In this document: positions 14,626-21,106 of the stretch, piece after piece
How the letters are laid out: each line of letters opens with the position of its first letter
Position numbering within the stretch: the first letter of the stretch is position 1
Assembly: GCA_002448975.1 (NCBI GenBank)
Contig: DKBO01000042.1
Location: 389-21,494, forward strand
Direction of reading: 5' to 3'
Length of the DNA: 21,106 nucleotides
DNA from: Nitrospiraceae bacterium UBA6898
Lineage (GTDB): Bacteria > Nitrospirota > Thermodesulfovibrionia > Thermodesulfovibrionales > UBA6898
Position numbers and translations under genes: made by a program
Notes under the pieces: generated by a model
What the model saw: only the letters and a program-made list of their open reading frames with translations
What the model was told of the DNA's origin: nothing
The model's database searches: none

Positions 14626-16080
14626 TCAATCCCAGCGTGATTCTCCCTTCACGAACGCATGGATGTCTGCAGCGGCGCGCTTGCCTGCACCCATGGCACT
14701 TATCACGGTCGCAGCACCGGTTACGACGTCGCCGCCGGCCCAGACGCGTCTTTTTTTCGTTCTCCCGGTCTCATGTTCGGCCACGGCTGTGCCGTATTTT
14801 GTTCGCTCCAGTCCATCCGCGTCTACAAAGACGATCGGGTTGGGATTCGTGCCAAGGGCCATGATGACCGTATCGATATCCATATCGAACTCTGAGCCCT
14901 TGCGTTCCAACGGTTTTCTTCTCCCTGAGGCATCGGGTTCCCCCAGCTCCATGCGGACGCAGCGGAGCGTCCGCACATGGCGCTTCTCGTCCCCAAGGAT
15001 CTCGATCGGACTGGTGAGGAAGTCAAATATGACCCCTTCTTCTTCGGCATGTTCGACCTCTTCATGACGGGCAGGGACTTCGTCTTTTGAACGGCGGTAG
15101 ACAATATGGACCTCACCCTGTTCTCCTGCTGCGTTCTTCTGTGCCGCCAGTGCCCGAAGTCTGAGGCTACAGCGTGCAGCATCCATGGCCACATTGCCTG
15201 CGCCGATGACCGCGACCTTCCTGCCGAGCTTGACCGGCGTATCGTAATCGGGAAACTGATAGGCCTTCATCAGGTTTACCCGGGTCAGGAATTCGTTCGC
15301 CGACATCACGCCATTCAGATTAATGCCGGGAATGCGCATAAAGGAAGGCAGTCCTGCTCCGGTACCGAGGAACACCGCATCGTATTCAGCGAGGAGTTCA
15401 TCAAGCGTGTACGAACGGCCGATAACATGATCAGTCTTGATCTGGATGCCGAGACACTCAACAGCGTAGTTCACCTCGTTATGCACCACGCCTTTCGGAA
15501 GCCGGAACTCGGGGATACCATAGATGAGAACACCTCCAGGACCATGAAGCGACTCGAATATCGTCACGTCGTGTCCTTCACGACCCAGGTCAACAGCGCA
15601 GGTCAGGCCCGCAGGACCGGAACCTACTACTGCTATTCTCCTCCCGGTCTTCGGAGCCTTTGCAAGCGGGCAGGTACGATGTGCAAGCTCAAAATCGCCG
15701 ACGTAGCGCTCAAGTCTGCCGATTGCCACCGGGTCACCTTTTCTTCCCAGAATGCAGTTGCCCTCGCACTGGCTTTCCTGGGGACAGACCCTGCCGCAGA
15801 TCGCCGGAAGGTTATTTTTAACTTTCATCCACTCGACTGCCTGGACCATGTCTTCCTCACGCAGCGCCTTGATGAACTGGGGGATTAGGACGCCGACTGG
15901 GCATCCCTGGACGCACTTGGGGTCCTTGCACTGGATGCAACGCTCGGCCTCTTCCCTTGCCGTCGCCGGCGCATAGCCGAGCGCTACCTCGTCGAAATTG
16001 CCCCGCCGGACATGCTCATCCTGGTTCGGCATCGGATGCCGTTTGATCTTCATCCGGTCAGCGGGTTTCAGCTCCGCCAT
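14626..16080 (-). CDS. nfnB: NADH-dependent ferredoxin:NADP+ oxidoreductase, large subunit (GltD/GltA-like)
   Basis: A 484-aa flavoprotein of the glutamate-synthase small-subunit family. Two adjacent ATGs overlap the nfnA stop (ATGATG); the second, at 16080, has better spacing from GGAGG. The N-terminal Fe-S domain has C48, C51, C56, C60 and C95, C99, C105, C109. An FAD Rossmann motif follows (VVGSGPAG, from about 151) and an NADPH-binding motif (VIGAGNVAMD, from about 291). With NfnA it bifurcates electrons: 2 NADPH + NAD+ to NADH + 2 reduced ferredoxin, or the reverse. The pairing with an NfnA-type gene on the same transcript, with no glutamate synthase large subunit, supports Nfn (or the related sulfide dehydrogenase/SudA) over glutamate synthesis. 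Confidence 0.9.
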   Translation of the reverse strand: MAELKPADRMKIKRHPMPNQDEHVRRGNFDEVALGYAPATAREEAERCIQCKDPKCVQGCPVGVLIPQFIKALREEDMVQAVEWMKVKNNLPAICGRVCPQESQCEGNCILGRKGDPVAIGRLERYVGDFELAHRTCPLAKAPKTGRRIAVVGSGPAGLTCAVDLGREGHDVTIFESLHGPGGVLIYGIPEFRLPKGVVHNEVNYAVECLGIQIKTDHVIGRSYTLDELLAEYDAVFLGTGAGLPSFMRIPGINLNGVMSANEFLTRVNLMKAYQFPDYDTPVKLGRKVAVIGAGNVAMDAARCSLRLRALAAQKNAAGEQGEVHIVYRRSKDEVPARHEEVEHAEEEGVIFDFLTSPIEILGDEKRHVRTLRCVRMELGEPDASGRRKPLERKGSEFDMDIDTVIMALGTNPNPIVFVDADGLERTKYGTAVAEHETGRTKKRRVWAGGDVVTGAATVISAMGAGKRAAADIHAFVKGESRWD

Positions 16081-16943
16081 CATTTCCTCCTCTTCATGGT
16101 CTCGCCGTCTATCCGGCACTTATGTTCATAATATTCTACCGCTTCGCGCTCCTCGTCCTTGTAAAAGGAGAGGCGGGAGAGCAGACTGTCCCAGTCCACT
16201 TTGTGACCGTCGAACTCCGGTCCGTCGACACAAACAAATCGGGCGCCCTCTTCGAGGAGCACCCTGCAGCCGCCGCACATGCCGGTACCGTCGATCATGA
16301 TCGTGTTCAGGCTGACTATGGTAGGTACAGCATGGGGCTTTGTGGTGAGCGTCACGAATTTCATCATGCTGGCAGGGCCGATGGCCCAGACCTTGGCGAC
16401 CCTTTTGTCCTTGTCTTCAAGCAGTTCCTTCAGTGGTTCGGTGACCAGACATGCACGTCCATGGGACCCGTCATCGGTGCAGACGATAAGGCTGTCCGAT
16501 ACGGACATCATTCTGTCTTCCCAAAAGAGGAGGTTCTTTGTTCTTGCTCCGATGATGGAGATAACCCTATTGCCTGCTTCCTTAAGAGCCCGTGTGATGG
16601 GATAGATCGGTGCGATGCCAACACCTCCGCCCATGCAGACGACCGTGCCGTAATTCCCGATTTCCGTGGGATGCCCGAGCGGACCAGCGAAAGACGCCAG
16701 GGTGTCGCCGGGGGCGAGCTTGCCAAGCTGCTTCGTGGACTTCCCCAGTTCCTGGAAAATGATCGTTATTGTTCCGGCTGCGCGGTCGTAATCAGCGATC
16801 GTCAGAGGAATCCTTTCACCATACTCGTCGATGCGAACAATAATGAACTGGCCGGCCCTGGCACTGCGGGCCACATGCGGGGCCTCAATTACCATGAGCT
16901 TAGTGACATCGGTGAGGACCTCTTTTTTCAAAATGGTATACAC
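16080..16943 (-). CDS. nfnA: NADH-dependent ferredoxin:NADP+ oxidoreductase, small subunit
   Basis: A 287-aa protein of the ferredoxin-NADP reductase / dihydroorotate dehydrogenase electron-transfer (PyrK-like) family. It starts at GTG 16943 with GAGGAG about 9 nt upstream. FAD-binding residues lie in ERIPLTIADYD (about 43-53), the NAD-binding motif is MGGGVGIAPIYP (about 104-115), and the C-terminal [2Fe-2S] site shows D218 with C223, C226 and C238 (IDGTGMCGGC...FVC). In NfnA of Thermotoga an Asp is reported as one ligand, so D218 fits. The short C-terminal tail interacts with NfnB. It is the first gene of the nfnA-nfnB unit, and its stop codon overlaps the nfnB start. Confidence 0.9.
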   Translation of the reverse strand: MYTILKKEVLTDVTKLMVIEAPHVARSARAGQFIIVRIDEYGERIPLTIADYDRAAGTITIIFQELGKSTKQLGKLAPGDTLASFAGPLGHPTEIGNYGTVVCMGGGVGIAPIYPITRALKEAGNRVISIIGARTKNLLFWEDRMMSVSDSLIVCTDDGSHGRACLVTEPLKELLEDKDKRVAKVWAIGPASMMKFVTLTTKPHAVPTIVSLNTIMIDGTGMCGGCRVLLEEGARFVCVDGPEFDGHKVDWDSLLSRLSFYKDEEREAVEYYEHKCRIDGETMKRRK

Positions 16944-16988
16944 TGGTTTGTCTCCTCATGCTCGGTAGTTCCGGGAATACATCCCCTG

Positions 16989-17018
16989 CTTATACTATAA
17001 GTTATTTTAATGGATCAA
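16989..17018 (-). promoter_or_regulatory. Candidate promoter for nfnA-nfnB
   Basis: On the minus strand TTGATC (17018-17013) and TATAAG (16994-16989) are 18 bp apart. Transcription would start near 16982, giving a 39-nt leader that includes the GAGGAG site of nfnA. It is the best sigma70-like pair in the divergent region. Confidence 0.45.
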
Positions 17019-17084
17019 TAATAAAAAGGGTGGATTTTTTTCTGCGCGTGACGCCTCAATGGGTTTTTTTTGCCAGAAAGAGAA

Positions 17085-17157
17085 CTCCTCGGTGCTGACC
17101 ATGACTGGGTAAAGCACCGCATGTTTTGCATGCGGCGGTTATGTAATCGCCGGGGAG
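17085..17157 (+). ncRNA. Four-way-junction leader RNA candidate upstream of the formate dehydrogenase operon
   Basis: Seventy-three nucleotides fold into four abutting helices. P1 is CTCCT (17085-17089) with GGGAG (17153-17157). P2 is GGTGCT (17091-17096) with AGCACC (17113-17118). P3 is GCATG (17119-17123) with CATGC (17129-17133). P4 is GGCGGTT (17134-17140) with AATCGCC (17145-17151). P2/P3 and P3/P4 join with no unpaired base. G-U pairs in P1 and P4 favour plus-strand transcription, i.e. the leader of nuoE. The P2 loop is 16 nt. The other loops (5 and 4 nt) exclude a tRNA. Since the operon encodes a molybdenum- or tungsten-pterin enzyme, a Moco/Wco riboswitch is a natural candidate, but I have not matched its consensus. 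Confidence 0.5.
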
Positions 17158-17330
17158 ATGTCAATGAAAAAAATGCAAGAAAAGGCTGGTAAAAGTTGGA
17201 TATTTGTGGTAAATTTTAAGCCTACGGTCTACTGCTGGAAACCGCGAAGATGACGTATTGCAGGGAATTATTTCCTGATGCGGAAATTCGCGGGACGCAG
17301 GTCTGTCAATAGAATTCTTGAGGTGAACCA

Positions 17331-17816
17331 ATGAACGTTGAAGAATTGAATGTCGATGAGAAGATTGGGAATGTGAAAGATGTCCTGTCGGAAGCCCAGA
17401 AGAAACGGGGCGTTCTTATTCATGCGTTTCAAAGCATTCAGAAAGAGCACAACTATCTCCCGGAAGACGTTCTGAATTCTCTTTCGAAGAAGCTGAACAT
17501 ACCCTTGTCAGAGGTATACAGCACGGCATCGTTTTACAAGCACTTTTATTTCAAGCCAAGAGGAAGAAACGTGGTCTGTGTGTGCGTGGGAACCGCCTGC
17601 CATGTGAGGGGCGCCAGCAAGGTGCTGGAGAAGATAGAGGAATCCTTCGGCATTAAGGAAGGAGAAACCACTGCTGACATGGCAATGACCCTGGAAACCG
17701 TCGGGTGTGTAGGATGCTGCGGACTGGCGCCGGTTGTGACGGTCAACGAAGAGGTTGTCGGCGACCTTAATCCGAAAAAGGTTGATGAAGTTATAACAAT
17801 GGTTGAGGAGAAATAG
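17331..17816 (+). CDS. NuoE/HydC-like [2Fe-2S] subunit of an NAD(H)-linked complex
   Basis: A 161-aa thioredoxin-like [2Fe-2S] protein with GAGGTG before its ATG, the size of the 24-kDa (NuoE) subunit. The cluster ligands are C85 and C90 (CVGTAC) and C126 and C130 (CVGCC), preceded by a helical N-terminal bundle (EAQKKRGVLIHAFQSIQKEHNYLP). Such subunits pair with NuoF to form the NADH-oxidising module of complex I, of [FeFe]-hydrogenases (HydC) and of NAD-linked formate dehydrogenases. The following genes place it in the last group. It lies 3 nt upstream of the nuoF-like gene, so the two are coupled. The 387-nt region upstream carries the four-way-junction RNA candidate. Confidence 0.93.
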   Translation: MNVEELNVDEKIGNVKDVLSEAQKKRGVLIHAFQSIQKEHNYLPEDVLNSLSKKLNIPLSEVYSTASFYKHFYFKPRGRNVVCVCVGTACHVRGASKVLEKIEESFGIKEGETTADMAMTLETVGCVGCCGLAPVVTVNEEVVGDLNPKKVDEVITMVEEK

Positions 17817-17819
17817 GCC

Positions 17820-19709
17820 ATGGGCAAATTACAGACCATAGCAGATCTCACGAATCTCAGAAGACTCCTGGAGGAAGAGACTTTTAAGCCGGATGTCGCG
17901 AGGATACGCCTCTGCAGCGGAACGGCATGCACGGCGACGGGAACCCCAAAGGTTCTGACCGCCCTTGAAGAAGAGGCCGCGAAAAGGGGTATCGCGCTTG
18001 ATGTTGTCAGGACCGGCTGCCAGGGATTGTGCCAGAAGGGCCCTGTCATGAGGGTTGAACCGCAGGGCATCTTTTATCAGAAGGTCAAGCCGGACCATGC
18101 GAAGTCCATTCTGGCATATACCGTTGTCGGAGGGACACCCTTCCGGCAGAGCCTTTACCGTGAAAATATTCTGAGCGAACCGATACCCGAGATGACGGAC
18201 GTCCCTTTCTATCAGAAGCAGGTCAGGATCGCGCTGAGAAACAATGGCGTGATCGATCCGAAGAACATATACCATTACATTGCGGTCGGGGGATACCGGG
18301 CGCTGGAGAAAGCGCTGGGGTCTATGACGCCGGATCAGGTATTGAGCGAAGTAGACAAGGCGAATCTCCGTGGCAGAGGCGGCGCAGGGTTCCCGGCAGG
18401 CAAGAAGTGGAAGCATACGAAGGGCGACAAGACAAAGGTCAAGTTCGTAATTGCCAACGGAGACGAAGGCGATCCGGGTGCATTCATGGATCGCTCGGTC
18501 ATGGAAGGCGATCCTCACAGTCTTTTTGAAGGTATGCTCCTGTGTGCATACGCAATCGGCGCTGAATACGGGATGATATATGTCAGGCATGAATATCCGC
18601 TTGCGGTCAAGAATCTTAGCCTTGCCATCAAACAGGCTGAGGACCTTGGTCTGCTCGGCAAGAACATCCTTGGCAGCGGGCTTAATTTCACGATCGATAT
18701 CCGTGAGGGCGCCGGTGCTTTCGTCTGCGGCGAGTCCACTGCCCTGGTCGCGTCCATTGAGGGAGAACGAGGTTTTCCGCGGCCGCGGCCCCCGCGGCTG
18801 TCCGAGCGGGGAGGCGGCCCATGGGGCTATCCGAGCAACCTCAACAACATCGAAACCTATGCGTGCGTGCCCCCGATAATCGAGAAGGGTGCCGACTGGT
18901 TCCTGGGCATCGGCACAAAGACCTCTCCCGGCACAAAGGTCTTCGCCCTTACCGGCAAAGTCGTCAACACCGGTCTTGTCGAAGTCCCGATGGGGATCAC
19001 CCTCAGGGAGATCATCTACGACATTGGCGGTGGTTTGATGAACGATAAGAAATTCAAGGCTGTCCAGACAGGCGGCCCCTCGGGTGGCTGCATTCCTGAG
19101 CAGCATCTCGACCTGCCCGTTGATTTCGATTCGCTGGCGAGTGTCGGCTCGATGATGGGTTCGGGCGGCATGGTCGTCATGGATGAGGACAACTGCATGG
19201 TCGATGTTGCCAAGTACTTCCTCTCGTTCTGCCAGTCCGAGTCATGCGGAAAATGTCCGCCGTGCAGGATCGGGACCTATCAGATGCTCGAGATCCTCCA
19301 GCGGATAACATCCGGCAAGGGTGAGGCGGGAGACATTGAACGTCTGGAGGAGATCGGAAAGCTTATCAAGGACGGCGCATTGTGCGGTCTTGGAAACAGT
19401 GCACCGAACCCGGTACTCACCACCATGCAGTACTTCCGGGAGGAATACGAGGAGCACATCCATGATAAATACTGCCGTGCCAAAGCATGCAGCGGGCTCG
19501 GCAAATTTAGGATAGAACATGAAGAATGCTTCCTCTGCGGTCTCTGCAAGGAGGCATGTGCCTTCGATGCCGTGAAGGAGACGCAGGACAGCTATTTCAT
19601 TGATCAGGACTACTGTACCAAGTGCAAGGCATGCTATGCCGCCTGCCCGATCAATGCGGTAAAGGTGGAGAAACAGGCAAGACGTGCTGTGAAACAGGAG
19701 GTTGTATGA
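17820..19709 (+). CDS. NuoF/HydB-like NADH-binding flavoprotein with extra Fe-S domains
   Basis: A 629-aa subunit with the layout of HydB from bifurcating hydrogenases rather than the shorter NuoF of complex I. An N-terminal thioredoxin-like [2Fe-2S] domain has C32, C37, C67 and C71. The FMN/NADH-binding core shows GRGGAGFPAGKKW (about 184-197), NGDEGDPGAF and EGAGAFVCGESTAL. The [4Fe-4S] domain has C476, C479, C482 and C522. A hinge with H546, H548, C552 and C557 resembles the zinc-site hinge described in HydB. A 2[4Fe-4S] ferredoxin domain closes the protein (C570, C573, C576, C580; C599, C602, C605, C609). This architecture suggests electron bifurcation between NAD(H) and ferredoxin. Its stop overlaps the next start by 4 nt. 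Confidence 0.93.
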   Translation: MGKLQTIADLTNLRRLLEEETFKPDVARIRLCSGTACTATGTPKVLTALEEEAAKRGIALDVVRTGCQGLCQKGPVMRVEPQGIFYQKVKPDHAKSILAYTVVGGTPFRQSLYRENILSEPIPEMTDVPFYQKQVRIALRNNGVIDPKNIYHYIAVGGYRALEKALGSMTPDQVLSEVDKANLRGRGGAGFPAGKKWKHTKGDKTKVKFVIANGDEGDPGAFMDRSVMEGDPHSLFEGMLLCAYAIGAEYGMIYVRHEYPLAVKNLSLAIKQAEDLGLLGKNILGSGLNFTIDIREGAGAFVCGESTALVASIEGERGFPRPRPPRLSERGGGPWGYPSNLNNIETYACVPPIIEKGADWFLGIGTKTSPGTKVFALTGKVVNTGLVEVPMGITLREIIYDIGGGLMNDKKFKAVQTGGPSGGCIPEQHLDLPVDFDSLASVGSMMGSGGMVVMDEDNCMVDVAKYFLSFCQSESCGKCPPCRIGTYQMLEILQRITSGKGEAGDIERLEEIGKLIKDGALCGLGNSAPNPVLTTMQYFREEYEEHIHDKYCRAKACSGLGKFRIEHEECFLCGLCKEACAFDAVKETQDSYFIDQDYCTKCKACYAACPINAVKVEKQARRAVKQEVV

Positions 19710-20305
19710 GCGAAACCCCCAAGATAGAGGAAGCGACCAAAAAAGATATGAAGGATGTGTTGGCCGCGGTAAAGGATCTCAAGTGTCCGATCCAGAGATC
19801 CCTGGTATTTGTGGAGGAGTTCCTTTCGGAACCGATGTGCGGCAAATGCCATCCCTGTGCCCTCGGCAGCTATGAAGCGCTGGTGCGATTAAAGAAGATC
19901 GCCGCCGGCACGGGAAAGCAGGCGGATGTCGACGCGGTCCAGAGGATTGCCGACCAGATGCTCGAAGGGTCACGATGCATAAAAGGCAAGGATACCGCCA
20001 AATTCCTCCTCACCGCGCTGAAAACGGCATCATTCCAGGAGCATCTCGAAGGTCACTGCGAAGAACACGAATGCACTTCCTATGTCATTTACCGCGTGGT
20101 CCCCGAGAAGTGTGTTCTTTGCGGTCTCTGTCAGGAGGCCTGTAGGTACAATGCAATACTGGGTGAAAAAAAGGTGTCCTACCGTTCAGGATATTTGCCG
20201 TTTGAAATCAGGCAGAAGCGATGTGTGAAATGCGGTGATTGTTTTACGGCATGCACCTATGGCGCGATAGAAAAAATTGAAGAAAATAAAGCAGCTCTGG
20301 TTTAA
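19706..20305 (+). CDS. Detached NuoF/HydB C-terminal-type iron-sulfur subunit (199 aa)
   Basis: The start is ATG 19706, in an ATGA overlap with the preceding stop and with AGGAGG about 6 nt upstream. It repeats the C-terminal half of its neighbour without the FMN/NADH core. A NuoF-type [4Fe-4S] helical domain has C45, C48, C51 (MCGKCHPC) and C91. The hinge has H113, H117, C118 and C123 (EHLEGHCEEHEC). A 2[4Fe-4S] ferredoxin domain has C136, C139, C142, C146 and C173, C176, C179, C183, with a longer spacer between the two motifs than in a standard ferredoxin. It could be an extra electron-transfer subunit linking the NADH module to the formate dehydrogenase or to ferredoxin. It probably arose by duplication of a HydB tail. 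I know no established name for it. Confidence 0.85.
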   Translation: MSETPKIEEATKKDMKDVLAAVKDLKCPIQRSLVFVEEFLSEPMCGKCHPCALGSYEALVRLKKIAAGTGKQADVDAVQRIADQMLEGSRCIKGKDTAKFLLTALKTASFQEHLEGHCEEHECTSYVIYRVVPEKCVLCGLCQEACRYNAILGEKKVSYRSGYLPFEIRQKRCVKCGDCFTACTYGAIEKIEENKAALV

Positions 20306-20318
20306 AGAGGAGGATGAT

Positions 20319-21106
20319 ATGGCAAACAAGGTAAATCTGAAGATAGACGGAAAAGATGTAACGGTCGCAGAAGGCACGAACCTCATAGATGCCGCGGAAA
20401 CGGTAGGCATTCATATCCCGAATCTCTGTTATATGAAGGGAATGAAGGGGATCGGCGCCTGCCGGCTCTGTGTGGTTGAAGCTGAAGGCGGGAAAGCACC
20501 GCTGATTGCCTGTAATACCAGGGTCAAGGAGGGCATGAGCATATCCACCTCTACCGAGAAGGTTCAGGAGATCAGGAAATTCGTTATTGACCTTATTCTC
20601 TCCATGCATCCTCTTGACTGCATGACTTGCACAAAGGCCGGCGTATGCAATCTCCAGCAGTATTCCTATGACTTCGGGATCAAAGAGTCGAGCTTCACCC
20701 GGAAGAAATTTGGCTATGCCACGGATGAGGCGAACCCGTTTGTGAAACGCGACCCCGAGTACTGCGTGCTCTGCAGCAGGTGCATCAGGGTATGCAAGGG
20801 CCAGGGGACTGATGTCCTTGAGTTCACCGGCAGGGGGGTCGGGGCCAAGGTGGTGACGGCGATGGACAGGCCGCTTCAGGAATCGGGCTGCACCTTCTGC
20901 GGCAGTTGCATTGATGCGTGCCCCGTAAACGCCATTCTTGAGGCTGACCGCTGGAGAAAAGGCCGCGAGTGGGAATATGAAAAGACCGACACGGTTTGTC
21001 TTGCTTGCGGCAATGCCTGCGGTATAACCGTCTCGACAAAAGACGGCATGGCTGCAAAGGTTGTTGCGGGGGCCCCGGAAGGGAGCGTTGAACGGTATAT
21101 CTGCGC
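20319..21106 (+). CDS. fdhA: NuoG-like formate dehydrogenase catalytic subunit, N-terminal part (runs off window)
   Basis: Starts at ATG 20319 with GAGGAGG at 20307-20313 and continues past the right edge; 262 residues are visible. In order: a plant-type [2Fe-2S] domain (C37, C48, C51, C65), a His-Cys [4Fe-4S] site (H97, C101, C104, C110 in HPLDCMTC...VC), two ferredoxin clusters (C149, C152, C155, C159; C191, C194, C197, C201), then the Fe4S4 motif of molybdopterin oxidoreductases (C227-x2-C230-x3-C234, with C262 at the last codon). The final motif separates it from HydA of [FeFe]-hydrogenase, which has no such domain. Formate dehydrogenase is favoured over NuoG by the Wood-Ljungdahl neighbours and absence of membrane nuo genes. 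The (seleno)cysteine active site lies outside. Confidence 0.85.
   Translation, partial: MANKVNLKIDGKDVTVAEGTNLIDAAETVGIHIPNLCYMKGMKGIGACRLCVVEAEGGKAPLIACNTRVKEGMSISTSTEKVQEIRKFVIDLILSMHPLDCMTCTKAGVCNLQQYSYDFGIKESSFTRKKFGYATDEANPFVKRDPEYCVLCSRCIRVCKGQGTDVLEFTGRGVGAKVVTAMDRPLQESGCTFCGSCIDACPVNAILEADRWRKGREWEYEKTDTVCLACGNACGITVSTKDGMAAKVVAGAPEGSVERYIC

Noticed and set aside
17085..17157. A tRNA gene (73 nt, cloverleaf-like)
   Set aside because: The central hairpin loops have 5 and 4 nt instead of 7, there is no TTCNA T-loop, and the closing stem is only 5 bp.
17829..19106. Minus-strand open frame of 425 codons
   Set aside because: It is the antisense of the nuoF-like gene, which carries all cofactor motifs.
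20319..21106. [FeFe]-hydrogenase HydA as the last gene
   Set aside because: The N-terminal Fe-S domains would fit, but residues 227-262 form the molybdopterin-oxidoreductase Fe4S4 motif, which HydA lacks.

Overview
This is a chromosomal window from an anaerobic bacterium that carries the bacterial form of the Wood-Ljungdahl (reductive acetyl-CoA) pathway. Gene content and AcsB architecture (full-length bacterial ACS, separate CooS) rule out an archaeon. A sulfate-reducer-like or syntroph-like lineage such as Nitrospirota/Thermodesulfovibrionia or Desulfobacterota is my best guess, but this is inference from gene content, not a phylogeny.

Layout. (1) 1-2630: the N-terminus of an RND-type efflux adaptor leaving the window on the minus strand, diverging from a secreted subtilisin-like (S8) protease; a bidirectional terminator follows. 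(2) 2631-2923: a small CX4C rubredoxin and tRNA-Ser(GGA), both minus strand and probably one transcript. (3) 3202-6080: gatA-gatB (minus strand, overlapping by 4 nt), the Asp/Glu-tRNA amidotransferase subunits; gatC is not here. (4) 6081-6937: a long non-coding stretch with inverted repeats, ending in an AT-rich block upstream of acsE. (5) 6938-14604: the methyl-transfer/carbonyl core of the Wood-Ljungdahl pathway: acsE, cdhD, cdhE, acsB, cooS, closed by a strong terminator shared with the convergent nfn genes. (6) 14626-16943: nfnA-nfnB (minus strand), NADH-dependent ferredoxin:NADP+ oxidoreductase. (7) 16944-17330: divergent intergenic region with an nfn promoter candidate and, pointing the other way, a 73-nt segment that folds into a tight four-way junction. 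(8) 17331-21106: nuoE-like, nuoF/hydB-like, a 199-aa iron-sulfur protein that looks like a detached C-terminal half of NuoF/HydB, and the start of a NuoG/FdhA-like formate dehydrogenase catalytic subunit that runs off the window.

How the genes fit together. The formate dehydrogenase module would interconvert CO2 and formate with NAD(H), and probably ferredoxin, at the entry of the methyl branch. AcsE moves the methyl group from methyl-tetrahydrofolate to the corrinoid protein CdhDE. CooS makes CO from CO2 with reduced ferredoxin, and AcsB joins methyl, CO and CoA. NfnAB balances NADH, NADPH and ferredoxin. The locus is therefore a carbon-fixation (or acetate-oxidation) and electron-balancing island. 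CODH/ACS maturation genes (cooC, acsV) and the formyl/methenyl/methylene-THF steps are not in the window.

Most interesting points: the four-way-junction RNA candidate in front of the molybdo/tungsto-enzyme operon (a Moco/Wco riboswitch is the obvious hypothesis to test), the detached NuoF-C/ferredoxin subunit, and an attenuator-like terminator placed between cdhE and acsB immediately before the acsB ribosome-binding site.
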